Of a stretch of 64,000 nt of DNA, positions 1 through 9,908 are shown piece after piece; position 1 is the stretch's first letter; every line of letters begins with the position of its first letter. This DNA comes from Hymenochaete sp. R1 (Eukaryota > Basidiomycota > Agaricomycetes > Hymenochaetales > Hymenochaetaceae). Made by a program: the position numbers and the translations under genes. The notes under the pieces are model-generated. The model was not told the origin of the DNA and searched no databases. It worked only from the letters and a program-made list of their open reading frames with translations. The stretch spans positions 1 to 64,000 of the forward strand of contig JAFREE010000070.1 of assembly GCA_019400425.1 (NCBI GenBank), given 5' to 3'.

Positions 1-226
1 AATACGTACAACTCTTTACCTGTAATTCCCCAGTTTTGGAGATAGTCTATTCTTCCCGACTATAGTCCTTAGCCAAAATCCTATCTCCTTCTACAAACCC
101 TCCTCTTTTCTAAGTCGTAGCGCGACCTGGTGCCCCATCCCTCGGCCACTTGTAGTCGGTTGCTGACAGTCATCTAGCTCTCGGAGGGACGTCAGGGTCG
201 ATGTTAAGAGATCGGAGCACACAAAC

Positions 227-3200
227 GTGACGGAATTCTCAAGGTATATCCTGGTTCTAGACGACCCACGAACCACGTCCACCGAGTCTAATCCATCCCT
301 CTCTGCAGCTCAACCTCGGTCCATGCACCAGAAATCAATGCCAAACCTCCGCAACTGTGAGAATTGCCAAGGGAAGAATCACAACACGTCCCAATGCAGG
401 TCTCGTGGTGGTGCAATGGAGACGAAATGTGTAAACTGCAATAAATTCGGTCATACAATTGAAAATTGTTACAGCGACGGAGGTGGCGCAGTTAACAGAC
501 GACCATCGAACTTTGTATCGCGAATCAACACTCCCAATCCTTCAGCCAACGTAGCGATAGTTCCTGTGACAAAAGCTAATAGCTCAGACGATCTGTTAGG
601 CCGATACAAGCTCCTCGAGGCTCGATTAGCCATGGCAGAAAAGAAACTAAAGGAATCCGAGCACATACCTCAGGCGTTCGTTACAACCATGTCCAACGAT
701 AATGACGGTCCTGGTACAATCGGTGTATCGTTTGTATGTGACGGAGGGGCCAGTCATCATATGGTGAAGTCTAAGGACCTTTTCTGCTCGTTTGAACCGT
801 GCCATCAAATACTGTCGTGCGCAAACTCCGATGCTCCTCTATATGCGGAAGGAAAGGGTTCCATCATAGGGCGGGCCATGAACGGCACATCCTGGACACC
901 TATAAGAATGGACAACGTACTATATGTACCCTCGTTGTCCAAGAACTTATTCTCCATGGGTGCCGCGATTGACCGGGGTGCTAAGTTCGATTTCAATCCA
1001 CACGCGTTCTCGATGACCCTAAATAACGAGGTAGTGGCATCCGGATTCCGTTCGACCGATAAGCTATACTGGTTCACTGTTTCAACGGAATCTCGCGACC
1101 GATCAGCAATGATATGTTCCAAGTTAAAGAACATGACCTTGACAGATCTTCATCGCAAAGCCGGACACATAAACACCGAATATGTGAAGGAAGCCATCCA
1201 AATGAAACGGGTCCAGGGAATAAACCTGGTCGAGTCAAAGAAACAATCGTGTACTCCATGCGCACTTACCAAGATGTCGAAACAACCCTCCAAAAGTACG
1301 GAGACGGTAGTAAAACAAGTCGGAGAGGTGATTCATGCGGACATACTTTTTGCTGAAGTTCCGTCTCTTCACCAGCACTATAAGATGGCCGTAGTGTTTA
1401 TCGACCAATACTCCAACTTTGTTTGGCTTCACCCGATCATCAGCAAGGATGCGAGTTCTATGGGTAAACTATGGACTCACCTCATTATCTTTCTTTCGAC
1501 CCAATGTGGCGTTAAGGTTAGATCCCTCCAGACCGACAACGGGACCGAGTTCGTCAACTCCACGATGTCGGACATCAATACATCCAACGGTATAGTTCAC
1601 CGGAGAACTGTTCCACATGCTCATGAACAGAACGGACGAGTAGAACGCACCATTAGATCCATAAAGGATGGCATTCGTGTTAACTTGAAACCGTACAGTT
1701 TGCACGAAAACCTGTGGGTCGACGCCGCACTCTTCTTCGTCCACTGTCGCAATCGCATTTACGGGTCTCCCTTCCACAAAGTATCTCCTTTTGAAGCCAT
1801 ATACAACCGCAAACCCGATATATCGTACTTCGTTGAGTTTGGAACTCCGGTGTTTGCGTTCATCCACGAAGAAAAGCGAAACAAATTAGAGGATAGAAGT
1901 GTAGAAGGAAGAGTGATAGGTTACAGGGAGGACGCGGCGTACAAGATACTGGTGTCACACAATCAGGTGACTTTCTCGCGTGACATTCGGGTTAACAAAT
2001 TACTCGCAGGCAAACGACTCGATGAACACAAGGACTTCCTTCATACTTCCGTGTCATCCAATGGCAACTCAACTTCCCCACATCACAACGTACCAGTGGT
2101 ACCCGCCATAGCTACCAATGATCAACCGCGCCGTTCTACTCGAGTTCCGGTTCCAACAGCAAGACTTAAAGAGTCCCTTTTGCAAATGAACACGTCTGGC
2201 GAGGTCGAACTAGCCTGGGATCCAAGTATCGAGTCCCCAGTAGCGCTGACAGCATCTGGCAACCCTCGGACGTTGAAGGAAGCATTGGAGGGTCCGGAGG
2301 CGGAAGAATGGTGGAAAGCGGCGTGTGAGGAGATGGCGAATTTTGAGGAAAACGAGGTGTTTGATTTCCGCGAAAAAGTCATGGGTGAGCGAGTTCTACC
2401 GGGAATGTGTCTCTTTAGCAAGAAACCAAACGACGAAGGAGGGTATCGCTTTAAGATGCGATTTGTCGTTCGAGGAGATTTACAGGTTCCTGGTCGCGAC
2501 TTTGAGGACACATTCGCCCTAGCTGGCGACTATGTCACTTACAAGCTCGTTGCCGCCATCTCGGTGGAACTCAACACATCATTGAAGGCCCTCGACATAA
2601 AAGCAGCGTTCTTACAATCTGACCCAGATCGGCCTAACATAGTTGTGCAGGTGCCTAGTTTCTTTGCGCCCAAGCGCTTCACTCGACCGGTAGCTATTCT
2701 CAATAGATCGCTATATGGATTACGACAAGCTCCTCGACAATTTCGCGCTAAACTCATCGAGAAATTACTTCAAGAAGGATACAAGCCCCTGGTCACAGCT
2801 CCTTGTCTCTTTGTCAAGCTCTCCGCCGAGGGGGAGATACTGGCGACTTTCTGGGTAGACGACGGAATGGCTTCGACAAAGGATGCAGGGGGAGTGTTGG
2901 AAGGAGAGGAAATGGGAAGGGAATTCTTGGAGGATGTGGCGAAGGGATTCAGATACAAGGAAAAAGACGTTACGAAAAGTACAACGGTACTGGGAATGAC
3001 GATGAAATGGGAGAAGGGGATGATGAAAATCTCGGTGGAAAGGAAGATCGAACAGCTTGCGAAGGAATTTGGTTTAGACAACGCCAACCCATGCACGACA
3101 CCCATGACGACCGATTCCCTGAAGAACTTTGATGCTGAATCGAAGGATGTAACCGTAACAGTCGACAACTCAACAAAACCCGACTTTGCTTACGCGCGAG

Positions 3201-3856
3201 CAGTAGGAGCTCTCCTATGGATCTCGGTGGTAGCTAGGCCGGATATTGCATTTGCCGTCAATGCTCTATCCAGATATACTTCGTCACCCCGGAATATTCA
3301 CATTACCGCGGCAAAACGGGTCATTCGATATCTATTGGGAACCAAGGAGCTAGGCCTTGTATACAGAAGACCGATGGACGGGAATACGGCACCTATCGCT
3401 TATTCAGACTCAGATTGGGGTGGTGATTATCGAGACGGGAAATCCACGACTGGATACGTGGTAATTGTTAATGGGGCTGCCGTAGCCTGGAGATCAGTCA
3501 AACAGGGAGTAGTCGCAAAGTCCACGGCCGAGGCGGAATACATCGCTGGATCAGCGTGCGCATCCGAAGTCCTTTGGTTTCGAAATGTGTTTCTGGAACT
3601 TGGACGAATTGACGAAACAACCCCCTTAAGCATATACATCGACAACGAGTCAGCCATATGCATGGCATCAAATGACGCGCACTTATCGAGATGCAAGGGC
3701 GTCAATATTCCAGTACACCACATTAAGGATCACGTTCGTCAGAAACATATTCAGCTTCGAAGGATCAAAAGCGAGGATAACCCTGCAGATATCTTAACGA
3801 AGGCGTTACCATTCGCAACCCATATCAAGTGCGTTAAAGGTCTCGGATTGGCATAA
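227..3856 (+). CDS. Copia Gag-Pol polyprotein (gag truncated)
   Basis: About 1,200 residues are open. The frame has no ATG until base 323, so the true N-terminus (gag) is missing, out of frame or upstream. In order: two CCHC zinc knuckles (CENCQGKNHNTSQC and CVNCNKFGHTIENC) near residues 43-81; an aspartic protease site at about residue 170; the integrase H-H-C-C zinc region and DDE core (HADILF, TDNGTEF, NGRVE); reverse transcriptase (LDIKAAFLQ, SLYGLRQAPRQF, FWVDDG); and RNase H (YSDSDWGG, AEAEYIA, IDNESA), ending HIKDHVRQ...DILTKAL. The protease reads DGGAS where copia elements usually have D-S/T-G, so protease activity is doubtful. The other catalytic acidic residues are visible. The enzyme set would copy the element RNA and insert the cDNA; whether this copy is autonomous cannot be told. 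Confidence 0.88.
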   Translation: MTEFSRYILVLDDPRTTSTESNPSLSAAQPRSMHQKSMPNLRNCENCQGKNHNTSQCRSRGGAMETKCVNCNKFGHTIENCYSDGGGAVNRRPSNFVSRINTPNPSANVAIVPVTKANSSDDLLGRYKLLEARLAMAEKKLKESEHIPQAFVTTMSNDNDGPGTIGVSFVCDGGASHHMVKSKDLFCSFEPCHQILSCANSDAPLYAEGKGSIIGRAMNGTSWTPIRMDNVLYVPSLSKNLFSMGAAIDRGAKFDFNPHAFSMTLNNEVVASGFRSTDKLYWFTVSTESRDRSAMICSKLKNMTLTDLHRKAGHINTEYVKEAIQMKRVQGINLVESKKQSCTPCALTKMSKQPSKSTETVVKQVGEVIHADILFAEVPSLHQHYKMAVVFIDQYSNFVWLHPIISKDASSMGKLWTHLIIFLSTQCGVKVRSLQTDNGTEFVNSTMSDINTSNGIVHRRTVPHAHEQNGRVERTIRSIKDGIRVNLKPYSLHENLWVDAALFFVHCRNRIYGSPFHKVSPFEAIYNRKPDISYFVEFGTPVFAFIHEEKRNKLEDRSVEGRVIGYREDAAYKILVSHNQVTFSRDIRVNKLLAGKRLDEHKDFLHTSVSSNGNSTSPHHNVPVVPAIATNDQPRRSTRVPVPTARLKESLLQMNTSGEVELAWDPSIESPVALTASGNPRTLKEALEGPEAEEWWKAACEEMANFEENEVFDFREKVMGERVLPGMCLFSKKPNDEGGYRFKMRFVVRGDLQVPGRDFEDTFALAGDYVTYKLVAAISVELNTSLKALDIKAAFLQSDPDRPNIVVQVPSFFAPKRFTRPVAILNRSLYGLRQAPRQFRAKLIEKLLQEGYKPLVTAPCLFVKLSAEGEILATFWVDDGMASTKDAGGVLEGEEMGREFLEDVAKGFRYKEKDVTKSTTVLGMTMKWEKGMMKISVERKIEQLAKEFGLDNANPCTTPMTTDSLKNFDAESKDVTVTVDNSTKPDFAYARAVGALLWISVVARPDIAFAVNALSRYTSSPRNIHITAAKRVIRYLLGTKELGLVYRRPMDGNTAPIAYSDSDWGGDYRDGKSTTGYVVIVNGAAVAWRSVKQGVVAKSTAEAEYIAGSACASEVLWFRNVFLELGRIDETTPLSIYIDNESAICMASNDAHLSRCKGVNIPVHHIKDHVRQKHIQLRRIKSEDNPADILTKALPFATHIKCVKGLGLA

Positions 3857-3873
3857 GTCCGTTCGAGGGGGAG

Positions 3874-4167
3874 TGTTGACCGAGTCTGAGGAATTGCGAA
3901 GCGGACTTGAAGTCTTTCAATTTTGTTCTGTTTTGTTTCTGTCAGCCGCGATCACATGATCCGGCGTGTTCGTAAATAGTTCACATTTCTCTACGTTCGC
4001 ACCTCAGCAGTTACCACAATCATCTATACGGTTTCCTCTGAGGTGAGAACATTTTCATTACTATTGCACACTCTTTTACTTAACACATCTGTATCTAGCA
4101 CGCATTCTTTAGGTAGAGCAGTTACCACAATCATCTATACGGTTTCCTCTGAGCACGCATTCTTTAG
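3874..4167 (+). repeat. 3' LTR-like end with intron-bearing leader and its spliced copy
   Basis: The segment starts with TGTTGACC after the polypurine tract. Within it, 4006-4042 plus 4099-4112 (51 bases in two blocks) are repeated exactly and without interruption at 4117-4167. The 56 bases separating the two blocks in the first copy (4043-4098) begin GTGAG, end CTAG, and contain a CTTAAC branch-site match about 16-20 bases before the end. The second copy is therefore what splicing of the first would give. The outer right boundary of the LTR is not defined by a clear CA terminus that I can defend. Confidence 0.65.
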
Positions 4168-5249
4168 ACGCCGACGATGTTCAATTTTGCATCAAAGGTC
4201 AAAGAACTTCTCCGAAAGCAGAGGACAACGGCGCCGACGATGAGCCGGGCCGCCTAGAATCGCTTAGTCATCGCTCAAAGCTGTGCGGTCCGGTTGAGTT
4301 CCAGTACCTTCGGAGTTTAAATTTGTCATGTTTGTAAGTTGTCAATGGCGATCCACTCCGCCCCGCATCCAGATGCGAGCTGTGTCAATGTGCCTCGGGA
4401 CGCTGAGCGAGCACTCTCGCTTTCTGCGCCACACTGAGCACTGTACGCAGTTCGGTCAATGGTCGAGTCGAACGACAACATATAAACCATATATCTTGGG
4501 CATCAGACCCCATGGACTTGACACCGCCTCTTCGCAGAACATCGTGACAGTACTTCATCGCTCCGGCGAACTTGTGGAAAGGGCCTTTGGCTGACAATGC
4601 ATTGGCATGCCGAACGCATTCGTCCTCGTCGTTCGACATCTAGGGGCAGAGTAGACGAGGTGGGAGTCAGAGTGCAAGGATTGTATCCGAAGGAACGCCT
4701 GGACGGTTTGCACGGCTTTGAAATCATTTCCCTTTGTTAGCTCATGCATTGCTTATGTTATGTGGATCAACGTAGGTCCGCTGTCTGACAGACAGACTAG
4801 CCCTTTCGATTGGTCAGACAAACCTAAAAGCAACGTGTTACGAGTGGCAATATCAATGCCTTCTGACTCTGAGGTGGGTGGTGGTCGCGCAAGATCATCC
4901 GTTTCTCGGGCCGACGGCAGTGATCAACCGTTCGTTTCTCTCACCACTGGCAACACAATTGCGGTAAGTGCCCCTCCACGAAATTATCGATGCTTGCGTG
5001 CTGACTAGAGGGTCATACTGTCAGTGTTTGTTGCTCGAGCTGTGGAAAGGACATAGTGGCCTGTTTTTCGTGCCGTTGAAGTGAGGTTTGTCGACATTTA
5101 AAGTGCGTCCGAAAAACTCGCACGGAGTCTTTGCACGCGGAGGCTTTGTTCGTCGCTATCAAGGAAATGAATTGAAGTCCGAAGCGGGACAACGGGATGT
5201 CTATCGCGGCTATTAAAAGCTGCTTCTCTCGTCTTTCGTTATCTCCACG
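4168..5249. other. Gene-poor spacer after the retrotransposon
   Basis: No frame here has a recognisable domain or a convincing exon series. Short open frames exist on both strands but overlap each other and lack family signals. A short frame starting with ATG at about 4178 directly follows the spliced leader copy and ends after some 25 codons. The last 200 bases are presumably the promoter and 5' UTR of the ATG22-like gene; no TATA box was noted. Confidence 0.5.
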
Positions 5250-7780
5250 ATGTCCAAGCAACTTCCACCGGAGAATTTGGTCATTGTCGACGCCGACGCC
5301 GATTCTGAACGGTTCAAAAGCTCTGATACGAAGACGTATGATGCTAGGGATGATATCTCCGAAAAGGAGCCAGTAGTGACGCGAAGGGAGCTATGGGCGT
5401 ACTATCGTGAGTTAAACAAACAATCTTCTACCTGCGAGGACGCCGACTCACCTCGTCGCAGTGTACTATAATGGCGACAATGTGAGCTTCATTAGAAGAA
5501 ACCTCCAGGAGTAAAAGGCCATCTGCTAAATTAAACTTTCTTCAGGGAGTCGGACCAAATGGTAAGCCTACAGTCGCCATAATGCCATCTCAACCATTGA
5601 ATTTTCTGAGCTTGAGTTTATCGTATCAGGTTACTCTATGACATTGTTCCAATCTCTTGCAACAGCAGCTGGATTCGATCCTGCTCGAGGAAAGGGCTCG
5701 TCTTGCAACGATGCTGATGCATCAGGTCAATGTGTCCTTCCGTGGGGATCAGGGACAAAACCTGTCAGCTCAGTTGTCCTTGTTGCTAATGGGCTAAGCT
5801 TCGCGGTGAGTCATTTCAACTGCATTTCCTCTCAGATAAGTGGATTCACTTATTCCGAGTACCTGAAAGATCATGACGGCCATATTCACAACAATCGGGT
5901 CTGCAGCTGACTATGGGAATTTCGGACGTTGGCTCTTTCTTTCATTGACAGTCGTCTGTTGGGGTGCTCAGTTCGCGAGCATGTCTTTGACGTGTAAGCC
6001 AACCTTACTCTCACGTGAAAGGTTATCAACGCTTACTTGTCCAATCCTACAGCTCCAGACCGATGGGGTGCCGCAATGGCTCTATACGTTATCGGGTTTG
6101 TGTCGTACGGCGCAACGCTGGTATTTTATGCCGCAATATTTCCGCGCTTGGCTCGGAATACTCCACATAGTCGTGCACTACGAGGAAAGTACGAATCTGG
6201 TGAAATAAACGCTGATGATTACGAGAAGGAGGAGAGTCTGGAAAAGAATCGCATTAGCAATATCAGTACCGTGAGTGCAAATTACCATCATTAAGTTATT
6301 TTAGTTACGCTTATATGGCTCCGTTTTTCAGGCCCATAGCAATATAGGATATATAGTGACGTTGTGTCTCAATCTATCTCTTCTCCTACCCCTCAGCGAT
6401 AACCCGAAAGTCGACAATTACGTAATCGTCTTAACCAACGGATACTGGGTAATAACTGGGGTCTGGTGGTGTGAGTGCCAACCTGTAGCTGTGTAAGAAA
6501 GAATCTTCATATTATAGAGTCGTCTAGTCGTGTTTGCGCAGCCACGACCTGGTCCTCCTGTTCCAAAGGGTGAACATTACTTGACGATCGGTTGGAAACA
6601 GGTGAGTGCTTGCCTTTCCTTGCGAAGGAAAGTCATTCAATTTTTGATGGAGATATGGGAAGCTGTTCGACATTATAAGCAACTGCCGTACACGTTTATC
6701 TATCTTGTTTCGTTCTTTTTGCTGGCAGACGTGAGTTTTTTCCCATTCACTGCAGAACTTTACCGATATCTTTTTAGGGACTAAATACAACAGGGACCCT
6801 TGTTTCTATCTGTCAGAACGATAAGTTCCAGTTCTCGTTTCGGCAGAATACGTACCTTGGCCTGGCTCAAGCCATCACTTCGACGATAAGGTAAAACACC
6901 AGCCGGCTGGATATGCATCGGACTGCACTTACTTTGGTATTGAACTCAGCACCTTAGGATTCTGGTATATTCAGAAGCATTGGAAGATCAGGACAAAACC
7001 CATGGTATGATGGTGTCATACGCTTGCTCCTATTTTACCTTACTGATGCGTATGAACACCAAACTTAAAGTTCGTCGTCACCAATGTCGTTACCACGTTG
7101 ATCCCGCTTTGGGGCATGATCGGTATATGGAATCAACGTTTTGGCTTCCACAATGTCTGGGAGTTCTGGTTCGTTGCTCTTGCGAGGCACCTGACCTGAC
7201 TACTGAGCATTGTGTGTTGTTTATTTCAGGGCGTACAACGTAGTTTTCGGACTTTTCCAGGCTCCATACTACGCATTTTCACAGACAATGATGGCTGAGC
7301 TTGCGCCCCCAGGATTCGACAATATGGCATGTACTTTTTAATATCGCTTGAATGCATGGCCCTGGCTCATGTTCCGCTTGCAGTACTTTGGTCTATTTGG
7401 CCTATCGAATCGCGCCTCAAGTATGATTGGTCCGAACGTAATTCAAGCAATCATAAATAACACTGGTGCGTTTTTCCCTCAACCATGCACGAAAATTATG
7501 TCGTGACGCTTCATGTACATCAGGAGATAACTGGATGGGGTTTCCGTTTCTTTTTGCTCTGTGCGCGGCTGCGTCACTCGTTATTTGGTTCTGCGTAGAT
7601 GTTGAAAAGGGTCGTCGCGACGCCATCAAGTTTTCCGTCACCCACAAGACTTCTGATGGGACAAGGATTGTGGGCCCTCGAAACCCTCGACCAGGTGCCG
7701 AACAGCTCGGAGAGGGTGGTGACGACTCGTGTTCAAAGGAAGATGCTCTGGGCGGCGCCGGCTTAAAAGAGGTGATCTAA
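5250..7780 (+). CDS. ATG22-like vacuolar membrane transporter, multi-exon
   Basis: Family: Atg22/MFS-like vacuolar permeases, which export amino acids from the vacuole after autophagic breakdown. The acidic cytosolic N-terminus (about 50 residues) leads into ELWAYYLYYNGDNGVGPNGY, the family's first-helix signature, restored by removing introns 5407-5461, 5482-5545 and 5562-5629. Further exons: 5630-5805, 5870-5993, 6053-6270, 6332-6470, 6528-6730, 6778-6890 and at least four more. The C-terminal part matches the family (GLFQAPYYAFSQTMMAEL, PPGFDN, YFGLFGLSNRASSMIGP). About twelve hydrophobic segments are visible. The start is the ATG at 5250, about 45 codons before the first helix. Agaricomycetes usually have several Atg22-like paralogues, so orthology to yeast ATG22 itself is not claimed. 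The tail after the last helix is polar and ends in EVI. Confidence 0.85.
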
Positions 7781-8876
7781 GGCAACTTGGTGGACGCGTG
7801 AGGACAAGGTAAGTCACGCTTGCTTAAAAGGACTTTGTCCATAATTTCTTTTGAGGAGTGCTATATCTGAGGCGAACATAATTCTGTTGTAGACAGCAAT
7901 TCTGCGCTGAAAGCGCGAGCGCCAGATGCATTCATCTGAGTCGTCTGGGGTGGATGAGTGGACTTTTGCTTCCGAAGCCCGTGCGCGGAGCCGAAACGAA
8001 TCCATGGTTTTATGAATATTGTGAATGGTGATCGGCTTGATATGAGCCCCCGGATCCTCAGCCCCAGATCCGCCCAAGCAAACCCTGATCATCGTCTCGG
8101 CATCACAGTGGCATTACAGCATTGGCGTTAAGTCCGCCATATGTTGGCCGCTCTCTTTCCCTATTAAAGATTTTGTAAGTTTTGAAATCCATTTCAAATC
8201 AAGGATTCCGCATGCGCACAACAAACTATTCGTTATGGCGTCCGGTTGGTGGAACGAGACTCGAGAAAACGCAAAACTTTCAAGGTACTAAGTCTTAAGG
8301 TACGTGTTTGCAGAGCGTAGTGCTCTCTGGCTTCCTCGTGTTGTCCTTACATATGACGAACGGTGCCCAATCCAAAGCGAATAAGCATAGCGCGGGTACC
8401 GACCTCGGCGAGGACCGCTCGGTCTGTGGTCCTTCTCAGCTCAGCACGAGGCCATTGTGCGTGTCGACCGAGACTTTTCTTGATGTAAAGAAAGCCTCAG
8501 CTTCGACAAGCGATGTTTTCGCCTGTTTGTCTGTACCTTGATCAAAATCTCTTGAAGTCACGTTTGAGCAGTGTCGAGCCTTTGCTCCAAGCTTAAGGGT
8601 CGCTCGTCAGTGACAAGTTTTCATCGAGGCAGAAAACCTGTTGCGTTCTTCGACATTCGACATCAGACTACGTCCAAAACAAGAAAGAGAACCCTTGCAG
8701 CACCCTATCGCAAGTGGCTACTCAATTAATTTCCTTGTTCTTAGCTCAGGTTTTGTCGTCGGCAAGAGAGTATCGAACAACCAATACCTGTCGACGTTCT
8801 CGATCTCTGGGCGAGAAGAGCTCATTCATGCCATCATAGAAGCAGCTCGAAGACGCACAGACCCTCTGTCTTGGGG
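7781..8876. other. Intergenic region upstream of hydrophobin 1
   Basis: About 1.1 kb without a supportable gene. It is bounded by the end of the ATG22-like gene and the core promoter of the hydrophobin gene. Short open frames on either strand have no domain and no intron logic. Long promoters are usual for hydrophobin genes, so regulatory sites are likely, but I cannot name any from sequence. Confidence 0.5.
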
Positions 8877-8884
8877 TATAAAAA
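8877..8884 (+). promoter_or_regulatory. TATA box of hydrophobin 1
   Basis: TATAAAAA lies 113 bases before the ATG at 8997, followed by a pyrimidine-rich leader with repeated CTTTACARCCT-like units (about 8935-8980). A strong TATA box fits the high, developmentally regulated expression known for hydrophobin genes. Confidence 0.65.
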
Positions 8885-8996
8885 CCGAAGGGGTTTGACC
8901 TTCAGATTCTTCAGTCACTCATCTTCTTTGACTTTGCAACCTTTACAGCCTTTACAACCTCTCCCAGAGACCCTACAACCCCCTTCATCCTTAACG

Positions 8997-9429
8997 ATGT
9001 TCTTCTCCAAGCTCGCTGCTCTCGCTGTCCTCCCCCTCTTTGTCGCTGCTGCCCCGGGTGGTGGTGAATCCAGCTCCTGCTCGTCTGGCTCCCTCCAGTG
9101 CTGCCAGTCTACCACCAAGGCGAGCAGCGCTGAGGGCCAAGGCCTCCTCGCGTTGGTTGGTGTCGTCCTCGACAACACGGACGTCATCCTCGGCCAGAAC
9201 TGTGGCGGTATTGACGTCGCCAGCTCCTGGTAAGTTCTTTTCTGACTTTCGAGCTTCGAACACTTGACGCTCAAGTATCGTCCAGCTCCTCCAATGCCGT
9301 CTGCTGCCAAAACAATAACTTCAGTAAGTGGACCGTTACTGCCTTATACATAGTGATTTAATTTAACACGTTTCTCTATTAGATGGCCTCGTCGCGATTG
9401 GTTGTGTCCCCGTCAACATCAACCTCTAA
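8997..9429 (+). CDS. Class I hydrophobin (hydrophobin 1)
   Basis: Small secreted protein of 105 residues after splicing exons 8997-9229, 9286-9323 and 9383-9429. Removing the introns restores the frame and the cysteine pattern. The N-terminus MFFSKLAALAVLPLFVAAAP is a clear signal peptide. Eight cysteines follow the hydrophobin order C-CC-C-C-CC-C: SSC, LQCC, QNC, SSC, VCC and GC. The GLVAIGCVPVNINL ending is typical of basidiomycete class I proteins. Hydrophobins assemble into amphipathic films on aerial hyphae and fruit bodies. The 38-base middle exon has the same length as in the second hydrophobin gene at 24.6 kb, which points to shared ancestry. Pyrimidine-rich leader and TATA box are upstream. 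Confidence 0.93.
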
Positions 9430-9908
9430 ACGGGTCTCTATACCATTTTTTCTCGATTTGGATATGAACTCAACGGTGGCGTGTTTGTGAAGGATCTGTC
9501 AATATGTATTCCTTTGTACATCGCCGATTGCTTGTATCCGTTCTTCGTTGTTGTTTGCCTCGGGTGTAATTGTCATGGATTATTTGTCAGAAAATTTAGC
9601 AATGCCCTGCGTGTGTTTTAAATTGTCTTCCAAAGAAATCTTCTAGATCTATGATTTTGAGAAAAAAAAAAATGGGTGTTAGTAGTACGTTAGAACATGC
9701 AAAGATTTTGTAAAGCCTGGAACAGCGGAAGTGGCTTCAAAGTCTGTTCGGGTGAGTACTTTATTGTGTAAGCCGGGCGCTTAAAATGATCGACGCCTTG
9801 CTCTGTTCGTTGAGCGACGGAGGTCGAGTTGACAACTCTTGTTAGACTCGAACTTTTCCTCTCTCCTATCGACAGATTGTACAAACCCGCTTCTCCAAAA
9901 TATTCAGA
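9430..9908. other. Intergenic, hydrophobin 3' UTR and NUP42 promoter
   Basis: No gene seen. The first part is AT-rich 3' flank with an A11 tract at about 9661-9671; the rest is the upstream region of the nucleoporin gene. Confidence 0.5.

Larger units (their letters stand above)
1..4167 (+). mobile_element. Ty1/copia LTR retrotransposon, 5' end outside the window
   Basis: The segment holds a copia-order polyprotein (protease, integrase, reverse transcriptase, RNase H). It is followed 9 bases after the stop codon by a purine-rich tract (about 3866-3873) and by TGTTGACC at 3874, the expected start of a 3' LTR. The 5' LTR, primer-binding site and most of gag lie before the window or are degraded. 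Bases 1-226 show no long open frame in the pol phase; an in-frame TGA sits at 164-166. The right end of the LTR is not certain, because the last part (4006-4167) has a duplicated leader structure described separately. No target-site duplication can be tested without the left end. The long intact pol frame suggests a fairly recent insertion. Confidence 0.85.

Noticed and set aside
6602..6627. Possible 26-base intron in the ATG22-like gene
   Set aside because: It begins GTGAGT and ends AAG, but the frame is open without removing it, and 26 bases is far below the intron lengths seen in this window.
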